Assembly (NCBI GenBank): GCA_022180725.1
Contig: BQMO01000009.1
Location: 124,001 to 188,000, forward strand
Direction: 5' to 3'
DNA from: Phycisphaerae bacterium
GTDB lineage: Bacteria > Planctomycetota > Phycisphaerae > Phycisphaerales > UBA1924
Length of the DNA stretch: 64,000 bases
In this document: positions 36,822 to 43,812 of the stretch, one piece after another
How positions within the stretch are numbered: the first letter of the stretch is position 1
Layout of the letters: each line of letters begins with the position of its first letter
Notes under the pieces: model-generated
Seen by the model: only the letters and a program-made list of their open reading frames with translations
The model's database searches: none
Told to the model about the DNA's origin: nothing
Position numbers and translations under genes: made by a program

Positions 36822-37313
36822 ATGGGCACGGCGGCGACATCGCGGCGCTCCGTCGGTCCCGGCACGCGGGCGATGATCGCGCTGGGCGCCGGGCTGGGCG
36901 TGCTCGCGGGGATGGGCGTGTTCGCGTTCGACTACGCCGAGGGATCGAGTTACCTCTCGAACGAACCCTCGGCGTGCGTGAACTGCCACATCATGCGCGA
37001 CCAGTTCGACGCGTGGCAGAAGAGTCCGCACCATGCGAACGCGACGTGCAACGACTGCCACGTGCCGCAGGATTTTGTCGGCAAGTACGCGACGAAGATG
37101 GACCACGGGTACCGGCACAGCAAGGGGTTCACGTTCCAGGACTTCCACGAGCCGATCCGGATCACGCCGGGGAGCCTGCGCGTGGTCGAGGCCAACTGCG
37201 TGCGCTGCCACGAGGCCATCACGAGTGAAATTCGAAGTCACGCGTGGGAAGAGATCGAGGGCGTGAGTTGCGTGAAATGTCACGCGGGGATCGGGCACGG
37301 GCCGAGGCGGTAG
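36822..37313 (+). CDS. nrfH: Cytochrome c nitrite reductase small subunit (NrfH)
   Basis: A 163-aa NapC/NirT-family membrane tetraheme quinol dehydrogenase. One N-terminal membrane helix (about 16-36) and four CxxCH motifs: CVNCH 52-56, CNDCH 76-80, CVRCH 126-130, CVKCH 150-154. It takes electrons from the quinol pool and passes them to NrfA on the periplasmic side. The next gene, 24 bases downstream, is nrfA. The ATG is preceded by TATGCT and 5 bases, with no Shine-Dalgarno, so the transcript may start at the AUG. Confidence 0.93.
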   Translation: MGTAATSRRSVGPGTRAMIALGAGLGVLAGMGVFAFDYAEGSSYLSNEPSACVNCHIMRDQFDAWQKSPHHANATCNDCHVPQDFVGKYATKMDHGYRHSKGFTFQDFHEPIRITPGSLRVVEANCVRCHEAITSEIRSHAWEEIEGVSCVKCHAGIGHGPRR

Positions 37314-37337
37314 CACGGCGTTTGAAGGAGGTGTGTG

Positions 37338-38768
37338 ATGCGAAGGTCTTGGGGGCTGTACTGGGTGGTGTTCGTGCTGGCGGCCGGGCTGACGGTGACG
37401 GTGGCGCTGCTCATCCAGAACATCGCGCAGCGCAAGGCCGAGGCGCGGCAGACAGTTTTCTCCCTCGCCGGGCTGAGCGAGACCACGGTCGATCCGCGCG
37501 AATGGGGCAAGAACTTCCCCCGCCAGCACGACGGGTATTCGCGGACGGTGGACATCCAGCGGACGCGCTACGGCGGGAGCGAGAACTTCCAGAAACTCGA
37601 CACCGACCCCATGCTCCGCACGATCTTCGCCGGGTACGCCTTCGCCATCGACTTCCGCGAGGAGCGCGGGCACGCGTACATGCTCAGCGATCAGCGGGAA
37701 ACCGAGCGCGTGACACAGCGCGCGCAGCCCGGGGCCTGCCTGCATTGCCACTCGTCGGTGACCCTGGCGTACCGCACGCAGGGCGTGGCGCTCGGCGCCC
37801 CGGGCACGGTCGAGGAATCGCTGACCAGCCCGAACGGGCAGGCCCAACTCATGAAGGGGTTCGAGGCGGTGTGCGCGATGCCCTACGACGACGCGACGAA
37901 ACTGGTCGAGCACCCGGTAACCTGCCTGGACTGTCACGACCCCGCGACCATGAAACTCCGCGTGACGCGCCCGGGGTTCATGAACGGCATCCGGGCGCTG
38001 GCGCACAGCGCGGCCCCGACGCCGCACCTGCCCAGCGTCGAGCGTTGGCGTCAGGGCAAGCGCGACCGCGAGTATGACCCGAACGTGGACGCCTCGCGGC
38101 AAGAGATGCGCTCGATGGCGTGCGCCCAGTGCCACGTCGAGTACTACTTCAAGGGCGAGGGCAAACTGCTGACGTACCCCTGGCACCGCGGGCTGAAGGT
38201 GGAGGAGATCGAGGCGTACTACGACGACCAGGAATACGCCGACTGGACGCACGCCGAGAGCGGGGCCAAGGTTTTGAAAGCCCAGCACCCGGAGTTCGAG
38301 ATGTGGTCGCAGGGCATTCACGCGCGGAGCGGGGTAAGTTGCGCCGACTGCCACATGCCGTACATGCGCGAGGGCGCGATCAAGGTGAGCGACCACCACA
38401 TCCGCAGCCCGATGCTGAACGTGGCGCGGTCGTGCCAGTCGTGCCACCCGTATTCGGAAGGGGAGATCAAGGGCCGCGTCGAGGCCATCCAGGAACGCAC
38501 GGCCAAGTTGCTCGAACGCGGGGAATCGGCGGTGGTGGACGCGATCTTCGCCATCGCCCGGGCGAAGGAGCGCGGCTGCGACGACGCGGCGCTGAAGGAA
38601 GCCCGCGCCCTCCAACGCCGGGCGCAGTTCCGCGTGGACTTCGTGAACGCCGAGAACAGCATGGGCTTCCACGCGCCGCAGGAGGCCGCCCGCATCCTCG
38701 GCGAAGGGATCGACTACGCCCGCCAGGCCCAACTCGCCGCGGAGAAGGCGACGCCGCCCAATCGCTGA
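37338..38768 (+). CDS. nrfA: Cytochrome c nitrite reductase catalytic subunit (NrfA)
   Basis: A 476-aa pentaheme enzyme that reduces nitrite to ammonium in the periplasm (DNRA). N-terminal uncleaved anchor or signal helix, then five CxxCH motifs at about 134, 196, 262, 335 and 366. The first, CLHCH, replaces the CxxCK of the Escherichia coli active-site heme, placing it in the CxxCH-type NrfA group. The start is set by AAGGAGG 6 bases upstream. Forms an operon with nrfH. The stop codon is followed after 3 bases by the left end of an insertion sequence, so the original downstream sequence and terminator are displaced. Confidence 0.94.
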   Translation: MRRSWGLYWVVFVLAAGLTVTVALLIQNIAQRKAEARQTVFSLAGLSETTVDPREWGKNFPRQHDGYSRTVDIQRTRYGGSENFQKLDTDPMLRTIFAGYAFAIDFREERGHAYMLSDQRETERVTQRAQPGACLHCHSSVTLAYRTQGVALGAPGTVEESLTSPNGQAQLMKGFEAVCAMPYDDATKLVEHPVTCLDCHDPATMKLRVTRPGFMNGIRALAHSAAPTPHLPSVERWRQGKRDREYDPNVDASRQEMRSMACAQCHVEYYFKGEGKLLTYPWHRGLKVEEIEAYYDDQEYADWTHAESGAKVLKAQHPEFEMWSQGIHARSGVSCADCHMPYMREGAIKVSDHHIRSPMLNVARSCQSCHPYSEGEIKGRVEAIQERTAKLLERGESAVVDAIFAIARAKERGCDDAALKEARALQRRAQFRVDFVNAENSMGFHAPQEAARILGEGIDYARQAQLAAEKATPPNR

Positions 38769-38773
38769 CGCCT

Positions 38774-39728
38774 AGGTTCTGTCTGACGGATCAATTATAC
38801 GGCGCATGTTCGTCGCGGCGTTCGGCGCATAAGCGGCTGCGCGATCGGTGAAACTCTGTCGCACTGCGTGGCTCTGGCAAGGAGGCCATCGATGCGACGA
38901 GGCGATCTCTCCGACGGGCAGTGGGACATGATCAAGGGCCTCATCCCAAGGCGGCGGCGCGGCGGACGGTGGAACGATCACCGCACCGTGTTCAACGGCA
39001 TCTTGTGGATTCTGCGCACCGGCGCGCCGTGGCGCGATCTCCCCGAGTACCACGGCAAGTGGGGCCGCATCTATCACCGCTTCACCCGCTGGCGCAGGGA
39101 CGGCAGCTACGACCGCGTTCTCCACGCGCTGCGCCTCCGGCTCGACACGGCCGGGCACATCGATTGGGACCTGTGGTACGTGGACGGGAGCAGCGTGCGC
39201 GGCTCGCGTGCCGAGGCGGGGACCGCTAATAAAGCGATGAACTCCCGGGAAACAGAGGCGATTACGCGCTGGGTCGCAGCCGAGGTGGGTGGGGGTCCAA
39301 ACTCCACCTGGTCACTGACGGCGCGGGCGTTCCCCTCGCCGCGCTCGTCACGGCGGGCCAAGCGCACGAGTCGAGATCGTTCGCCGTGGTGTTGGAGAAG
39401 GTCCGCGCGCCGCGGCGCATCCGCTGGCCGATGAAGGCCGCGGGCGACAAGGGGTACCGCTACCCCGGAGTGCACGCCCGGCTTGACCGGCACATGATCC
39501 TGCCGATCATCCCGCAACGCAGCGATCAGGTGCATCGAGACGGCCGGTGGCCGCTGGACCGTCGCGTCTACCGCCGTCGCGCGGTCGTGGAGCAGATCGT
39601 GGGATGGCTCGAGGAGAACTGCCGCGTGGGCACCCGCTACAACAAACTCGCCGGGAGCTTCCTGACCTTCGTCAACCTCGCCATCATCCGCCGCTACCTC
39701 AGGATTCCTGATCTGCCAGACTGAACCT
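38774..39728 (+). mobile_element. IS5-family insertion sequence, about 0.95 kb
   Basis: Bounded by imperfect terminal inverted repeats: left end CTAGGTTCtGTCTGaCgGATC starts at 38772 and right end reads as its complement to 39730, 18 of 21 positions matching. CTAG occurs at both outer borders, consistent with a short TA or CTAG target duplication as in IS427-like members. It carries one transposase gene split in two frames. It is inserted 3 bases after the nrfA stop and supplies the stop codon of the gene on the other side. Likely the agent of local rearrangement or of import of the lower-GC island to its right. Confidence 0.85.
38892..39724 (+). CDS. IS5-family transposase in two overlapping frames
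   Basis: First part (from ATG 38892, preceded by AAGGAGG) has the DUF4096-type head RGDLSDGQWDMIKGLIP, NGILWILRTGAPWRDLPEYHGKW and the first DDE Asp in WYVDGSSVR. The second part, in the -1 frame, continues SKLHLVTDGAGVPLAALVTAG, then GDKGYR with the second Asp and VVEQIVGWLEENCR with the Glu. The junction is at a run of five G near 39288. In IS427-like elements a programmed -1 frameshift makes the full transposase; here either that, or a one-base loss, explains the split. With the shift the product is about 277 aa. Confidence 0.8.
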
Positions 39729-40512
39729 AGATCAACGGATATGGCCGGTGTCCATTGATCGCTCCGACTAATATACCGTAGGGCACCCAATGAGCCGCGT
39801 CTTTGTCAAAGTAGAACGTAAGACGGAGCGTGGTCGACATGCCGCTGGTAAAGATAGCATCATACTGCACCCATGCTTCGTGAACGAGTTCCGTCGGCTT
39901 GCCATGACGGCTCGCGATCGGACGACCTGTCGCCCGGTACTCAAAGATGGAAATCATGCCGATTCCAGTACGATGAGTCCAATCGGCACCGGGTCTTGCC
40001 GATACACCCGTACCCACCTTTACCGAGCCGCGAATGACATGCGAGATATCCATGTCTCGGCTTGTTGCGTCAGCCCACATTCGTGCAAAGATCTCTTCGG
40101 GTAACAAGTTGGAGGCGTGGAGATCGACCACACGTTCGTCTTCATGCATCTGGTCAAGCAACTTCACGATCGAGGCTCTGACGGCAAATCCTCGCGTGTT
40201 CATCTCCTTGATGTAAGGTTCGGCGTCGTTTGCGAGCATGGACGCAATGATCGAGTCGATAAGTACGACCAGATTGTCCACGTGCTCCTGCGCTACGGGT
40301 GATCGGTGAAGTGCCTCGCGAATATCCGCCGTCAGAAAAGACGCTACACGAGATTCAACTGCATTGCTGTCGGTCGGGCTCGCGCCGATAACATCAATCT
40401 CGCTGTGTACCTCATTATTCTGAGGGTTGTGAATGGCGCAGGACCAGTTCCAAAGAATCACGAGAAGAGACCCGGCCGACAGGATTATTGAGATTATGCG
40501 ACACGAGTGCAT
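39727..40512 (-). CDS. Hypothetical secreted/lipoprotein-like protein, 3' end formed by the IS
   Basis: A 261-aa protein with an N-terminal hydrophobic segment (IISIILSAGSLLVILWNW, then SCAI), a possible lipoprotein or signal peptide. The rest is polar, with a beta-rich C-terminal half (VWVQYDAIFTSGMSTTLRLTFYFDKDAAHWVPYG) that resembles SnoaL/NTF2-like or similar folds only vaguely. No family recognised. The TAG stop is made by the CTAG at the right border of the IS, so the natural C-terminus may be lost. GGAGAACG lies 9 bases before the ATG. GC content is visibly lower than in the flanking chromosome. Confidence 0.6.
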   Translation of the reverse strand: MHSCRIISIILSAGSLLVILWNWSCAIHNPQNNEVHSEIDVIGASPTDSNAVESRVASFLTADIREALHRSPVAQEHVDNLVVLIDSIIASMLANDAEPYIKEMNTRGFAVRASIVKLLDQMHEDERVVDLHASNLLPEEIFARMWADATSRDMDISHVIRGSVKVGTGVSARPGADWTHRTGIGMISIFEYRATGRPIASRHGKPTELVHEAWVQYDAIFTSGMSTTLRLTFYFDKDAAHWVPYGILVGAINGHRPYPLI

Positions 40513-40565
40513 TTCACGTTCTCCAAAGGCCGTAATCTGCTATCACGGATCACGGCCAGGTCGAG

Positions 40566-40874
40566 TTACGGCTCATTGACACACTGGTATTGATACGGCT
40601 TCTGGGTGAGATTGCAAGTCTGCCCGAAGTTGCAGCACTGACCGATCATGGTTTCGGTTTCACACCAATACCAACCACAGCACTTTTGTCCTTCCTGACA
40701 AGTGAACAGGTCGCGCCACCCTGAGGGGCACTCTACGCCGCACCAGAAAGCCGCACCTTCAACATCTCCTGCAGCTATCTCGAGCGGATCATCGTCGAAC
40801 AACTGCGCCACAGCCAACCCCGTCGTCACACCGAATGCAGCACACACCACCAGCGACTTGAGCGATTTTATCAC
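40566..40874 (-). CDS. Small secreted cysteine-rich protein coupled to a MauE-like gene
   Basis: Starts with GTG at 40874, inside the stop of the upstream gene (4-base overlap). 102 aa: a signal peptide to about residue 23 (VVCAAFGVTTGLAVAQ), an acidic linker, then ten cysteines within about 60 residues (WCGVEC; FTC; KCCGWYWC; GQCCNFGQTC; QYQC), an even number fit for five disulfides. No family recognised. The partner gene encodes a MauE/DoxX-like membrane protein; in methylamine dehydrogenase clusters MauE is needed for formation of the six disulfides of a cysteine-rich periplasmic subunit. By analogy this small protein may be its dedicated substrate; that is inference. Confidence 0.65.
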   Translation of the reverse strand: MIKSLKSLVVCAAFGVTTGLAVAQLFDDDPLEIAAGDVEGAAFWCGVECPSGWRDLFTCQEGQKCCGWYWCETETMIGQCCNFGQTCNLTQKPYQYQCVNEP

Positions 40875-41263
40875 GGAATGCTCCTTGCCACTCGATCGGG
40901 TCGCGGTCGTTCCAGCCAGAACACCACTGCCACCATGGCAATGAGAGCCGCGTTCCGGATGAGCGCCGCCCCGACACTTGTCTTGATTCCTACGCACCCG
41001 CATCCGGCGGTAAATCCGCCATACACCGCCGCGTAGAGCACGGATGAAAACAACGTCAACAGTACTGCCGTCATTACTAGCGGAGTCCTGCCGAGGTAGC
41101 CAAAGAGGATCATGGACCCGAGCGCCCACTCCGTTAGAGTCACAGCCTTGATTACCCACACTGCATTGCACTGGTCGCACAGCCACTGCACAAGCGCAAT
41201 GGCATCGGCTGGATTGGCGGATTTGTACACAGCAGTCCAAAGAAAGAGAACTACGAGTACCAC
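40871..41263 (-). CDS. MauE/DoxX-like integral membrane protein
   Basis: A 130-aa protein with four membrane helices (about 1-15, 48-62, 64-84 and 102-118) and MauE-like features: a Lys at the end of helix 1 (WTAVYKSANP), a CDQC pair in the first loop, and GCGCVGIK after helix 3. CxxC-type pairs suggest thiol-disulfide chemistry. No ATG is available; GTG at 41263 is the only start in this frame before the repeat tract, yet helix 1 would be truncated, since hydrophobic residues in frame continue upstream (IVAIIEISIR). The real start may therefore lie beyond the octanucleotide repeats in another frame (see findings). Coupled to the cysteine-rich gene. Confidence 0.65.
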   Translation of the reverse strand: MVLVVLFLWTAVYKSANPADAIALVQWLCDQCNAVWVIKAVTLTEWALGSMILFGYLGRTPLVMTAVLLTLFSSVLYAAVYGGFTAGCGCVGIKTSVGAALIRNAALIAMVAVVFWLERPRPDRVARSIP

Positions 41264-41332
41264 CCGAATCGAAATCTCGATAATCGCAACGATGCGCTCG
41301 TGATTGTGGTGGACATGAAACCTGTGATCATC

Positions 41333-41442
41333 CGGCGTTCCGGCGTTCCGGCGTTCCGGCGTTCCGGCGTTCCGGCGTTCCGGCGTTCCGGCGTTCCGGC
41401 GTTCCGGCGTTCCGGCGTTCCGGCGTTCCGGCGTTCCGGCGT
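41333..41442. repeat. Octanucleotide tandem repeat, 13.75 copies of CGGCGTTC
   Basis: A perfect 110-base tract with unit CGGCGTTC (plus strand); 13 full units plus 6 bases. It sits between the candidate promoter/first ATG and the MauE-like reading frame. Read on the minus strand it encodes TPERRNAG-type repeats. A unit length not divisible by three makes every gain or loss of one unit shift the downstream frame. Confidence 0.95.
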
Positions 41443-41478
41443 ACTTCGCGTATCGGTCGTCACACCACGCATGTAAGC

Positions 41479-41508
41479 AGAATAACCCATAATGATACCG
41501 TGTGTCAA
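41479..41508 (-). promoter_or_regulatory. Candidate promoter for the MauE-like/cysteine-rich pair
   Basis: On the minus strand TTGACA (complement of 41503-41508, a perfect -35) is followed after 18 bases by TATTCT (41479-41484, 4 of 6 consensus). Initiation is expected near 41472, where an ATG begins (MRGVTTDTRS), so the transcript might start at its own start codon before running through the octanucleotide repeats. Confidence 0.5.
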
Positions 41509-41554
41509 GGCGACAAGGATCAAAAGCGGCTCGCCTGCAGGCAATCGAGACGAC

Positions 41555-42520
41555 TCACGGGATGGATTCACTCCGCACCCACGCCCATTGCCTGGTCACG
41601 CCCGCCTCGAAGGGAGTGCGTGGCTGGTAGCCCAGTTCGGCGGCGGCGCGTGTGAGGTCGGCCCAGGTGCGGTCGACGTCGCCGGGCTGCATGGGTTCGC
41701 GGCGGATGTCGGCCTTCTTACCCACCACACGCTCGATGGTCGCGAGCATTTCACCGAGCGCCACGGGGCGATTTCCGCCGAGGTTCCAGACGCGGTAGCC
41801 GTGCTGGGGGATGCGGTCGTACGCGGCGAGCACGCCCGCCACGATGTCATCGATGAAGGTGTAGTCGCGGCTCATGGAGCCGTCGCCGAAGAGCGTCACG
41901 GGCCGCCCATCCCGCACGGCGGCGAGGAACTTGGCGATGGCGAGGTCCGGGCGTTGCCGCGGGCCGAAGACGGTGAAGAATCGCAACTCGGCCGTAGGCA
42001 TGCCCGTGAGCGCATGGTGGGTGTGCCCGAGCAGTTCCGTGGCACACTTGGAGGCGGCGTAGGGGCTGATGGGCCGGCTGACGTCCTGCGTCTCTCGGAA
42101 GGGCGCCTCGGGCGAGTTGCCGTAGACGCTGCTGGAGGACGCGACGACGAGGCGTTCGCAGCCTGCGCGAGCGGCGGCGTGCTGCATGACGGCGGTGCCG
42201 GTGATATTCGTGTGGGCGTAGCCGACGGGGTCGGCGATGCTCGGGCGGACGCCGGCCTTGGCAGCAAGGTGAATGACGCCCACCGGGTGGTGCCGCGCGA
42301 AGAGCGCGTCCATGGCCGGGGCGTCGGTAATGTCGCCCGGCTCGAAGGTCAGCGCAGGACCGACCTCGCGGAGGTTGCGTTCCTTGTCGGCCTTGGGATA
42401 GAAGGGGTCGAAGTTATCAACGCCGACGACGCGATTGCCCCGCGCGAGCAGGGCTTGGCAGACATGGGAGCCGATGAATCCGGCGGCTCCGGTGACGAGG
42501 ATCGGTCGCAACTCAGGCAT
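41555..42520 (-). CDS. NAD-dependent sugar-nucleotide epimerase (UDP-glucuronate 4-epimerase-like)
   Basis: A 321-aa extended short-chain dehydrogenase: Rossmann GAAGFIGSH at 11-19, VIHLAAKAGVRPSIADP, catalytic SSSSVYGNS with Ser and YAASK with Tyr/Lys, FTVFGPRQRPDLAIAKF and RDYTFIDDIVAG. The AGVRPSIxxP and RPDLAI forms are typical of UDP-glucuronate 4-epimerases, and less so of UDP-glucose 4-epimerases. It would supply sugar nucleotides for surface polysaccharide. No polysaccharide cluster is next to it. TACCCT (complement of 42527-42532) lies 6 bases before the ATG without a ribosome site. Confidence 0.88.
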   Translation of the reverse strand: MPELRPILVTGAAGFIGSHVCQALLARGNRVVGVDNFDPFYPKADKERNLREVGPALTFEPGDITDAPAMDALFARHHPVGVIHLAAKAGVRPSIADPVGYAHTNITGTAVMQHAAARAGCERLVVASSSSVYGNSPEAPFRETQDVSRPISPYAASKCATELLGHTHHALTGMPTAELRFFTVFGPRQRPDLAIAKFLAAVRDGRPVTLFGDGSMSRDYTFIDDIVAGVLAAYDRIPQHGYRVWNLGGNRPVALGEMLATIERVVGKKADIRREPMQPGDVDRTWADLTRAAAELGYQPRTPFEAGVTRQWAWVRSESIP

Positions 42521-42851
42521 CGGCAGAGGGTACGCTCGGGCCTGATGGAAGCCTCACGAACGGAGGCCGTTCGATCTTTCAAAAACAAGCAGGGCGCCAT
42601 CTTGTAGACGGCGCCCCGCTGGAGGAGAGAGAGATCAAGTTCAGTATAGATGAATCATCGGTTGCGAAGTTTCCCAAACCCTCAAAGATCACCGGTGGAT
42701 TGACAGGTTGTGCCCAAATTCATGGAGCACAACCTGTCGGTTCGCATTGACCGTGCGAACGTCATACAAACAGTCGCGCAGAACCGGCGCGACAACGCCC
42801 GGGTGATGTACCCGGGCGTTGTGCGAAGATTGATTGGTTTTTCTTGCGTGG
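42521..42851. other. Structured intergenic region with three hairpins, no gene seen
   Basis: About 330 bases between the epimerase start and the end of the next minus-strand gene. Contents: a terminator (42592-42616), a 12-bp perfect inverted repeat GACAGGTTGTGC / GCACAACCTGTC (42702-42713 and 42727-42738) and a 13-bp perfect hairpin ACAACGCCCGGGT / ACCCGGGCGTTGT (42792-42804 and 42810-42822). This may be a long structured 3' UTR or a small RNA. The short open frames here have no coding character. Confidence 0.5.
42583..42616 (-). terminator. Rho-independent terminator upstream of the epimerase gene
   Basis: GGGCGCC / GGCGCCC (42592-42598 and 42610-42616), extended by a TCT/AGA inner stem, followed on the minus strand by GCTTGTTTTTG. 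It ends transcription coming from the gene at 42852-43688. Confidence 0.7.
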
Positions 42852-43688
42852 CTACTTGGGCTGCGTATTGCGCAGTCGTTCGCGGAGTTTGCGGAAGGCC
42901 TCGCGCTGTTGATCGGGCGGCAGCGCCTTGATGCGCTCTCGGGCGGCCTCGGGGATGCGCGGGTCATCGAGGCGCATCGGGCCGTCGTCCTTCGCGGCGT
43001 CGGGGGACTTCTTGTCGACCTGTTTCTCGACCTTTCCCGGCGCTCGGCGGTCGAGCATGTCCTTCTTCAGGCGTTCGAGTTCCGCCTGGAAGGCCGGGCG
43101 TTGTGATTCTGAGAGCACGGCGTACATCTTGGCGTGCACCTCGCTGGGTTGCGGGGCGCCGGCGATGAGTTCACGAAGCCGCCCGCGTGCGGCCTCGACG
43201 GCCTTGGGGTCGGCGTCCTTCATGGCGTCCATCGGTTCGCCTTGCGGCGCATTGGGGCGCACGAGCGCCGCGGGGCGGCGTCCGCCGAAGAACTCGCCCA
43301 CGCGCTTGCGATCTTCCAGCGGGAGGTTGGCGACCAGGTCGCGGAACTCGGCGGCGTGTTCTGTCTTGTACGCCTCGACCGAAGCCTGAAACTCCCGATC
43401 GATGGCGCGGAGTTTTTCGTCCTGTTCGGGCGAAAGGCGCATGGCCGTGTCGGCCTTCTCGCCGCGGAGCGCATTGAGCGCGGCCATGAAGAGCCGATGC
43501 GGGGTTTCCTGCTGCGCCCGATCGCGCAAGCCCTTGCCCCCGCCGGCGAACGAGCGGTTCTCGCCGGGTACCGAGCCGTCCTTGACCGTGGGGCCTTTGA
43601 GAGGCGGGGCGGGCTTGTCGCTCTGGGCCATGGCGGGGAGCGCGGCGAGCGTGAGAACCGCGGCGGGAAGCGCGAAACGGATGTTCAT
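42852..43688 (-). CDS. Secreted helical protein, unknown function
   Basis: A 278-aa protein starting MNIRFALPAAVLTLAALPAMAQ (signal peptide), with GGAGATTGCC upstream. The mature chain is charged and helical, with repeated segments such as LSPEQDEKLRAIDREFQASVEAYK and ALPPDQQREAFRKLRERLRN that recall Spy/CpxP-type LTxxQ chaperones, but no motif is exact. It probably acts in the periplasm. Divergent from the Mrp gene, 124 bases apart. Confidence 0.65.
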   Translation of the reverse strand: MNIRFALPAAVLTLAALPAMAQSDKPAPPLKGPTVKDGSVPGENRSFAGGGKGLRDRAQQETPHRLFMAALNALRGEKADTAMRLSPEQDEKLRAIDREFQASVEAYKTEHAAEFRDLVANLPLEDRKRVGEFFGGRRPAALVRPNAPQGEPMDAMKDADPKAVEAARGRLRELIAGAPQPSEVHAKMYAVLSESQRPAFQAELERLKKDMLDRRAPGKVEKQVDKKSPDAAKDDGPMRLDDPRIPEAARERIKALPPDQQREAFRKLRERLRNTQPK

Positions 43689-43812
43689 GGCAATCTCCTG
43701 ACGGGCATCGGAAATGATACACGAGCCACATGGGCACTCGGCATGATGCCTAACGCATGGCGTGCGCGTGGATTGCATGGGAGAAGGTCGTCAGCGTTCC
43801 ATAGAATCGGGC

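Noticed and set aside
41333..41442. Octanucleotide tract considered as a CRISPR array.
   Set aside because: There are no spacers; the units are directly adjacent and only 8 bases long.
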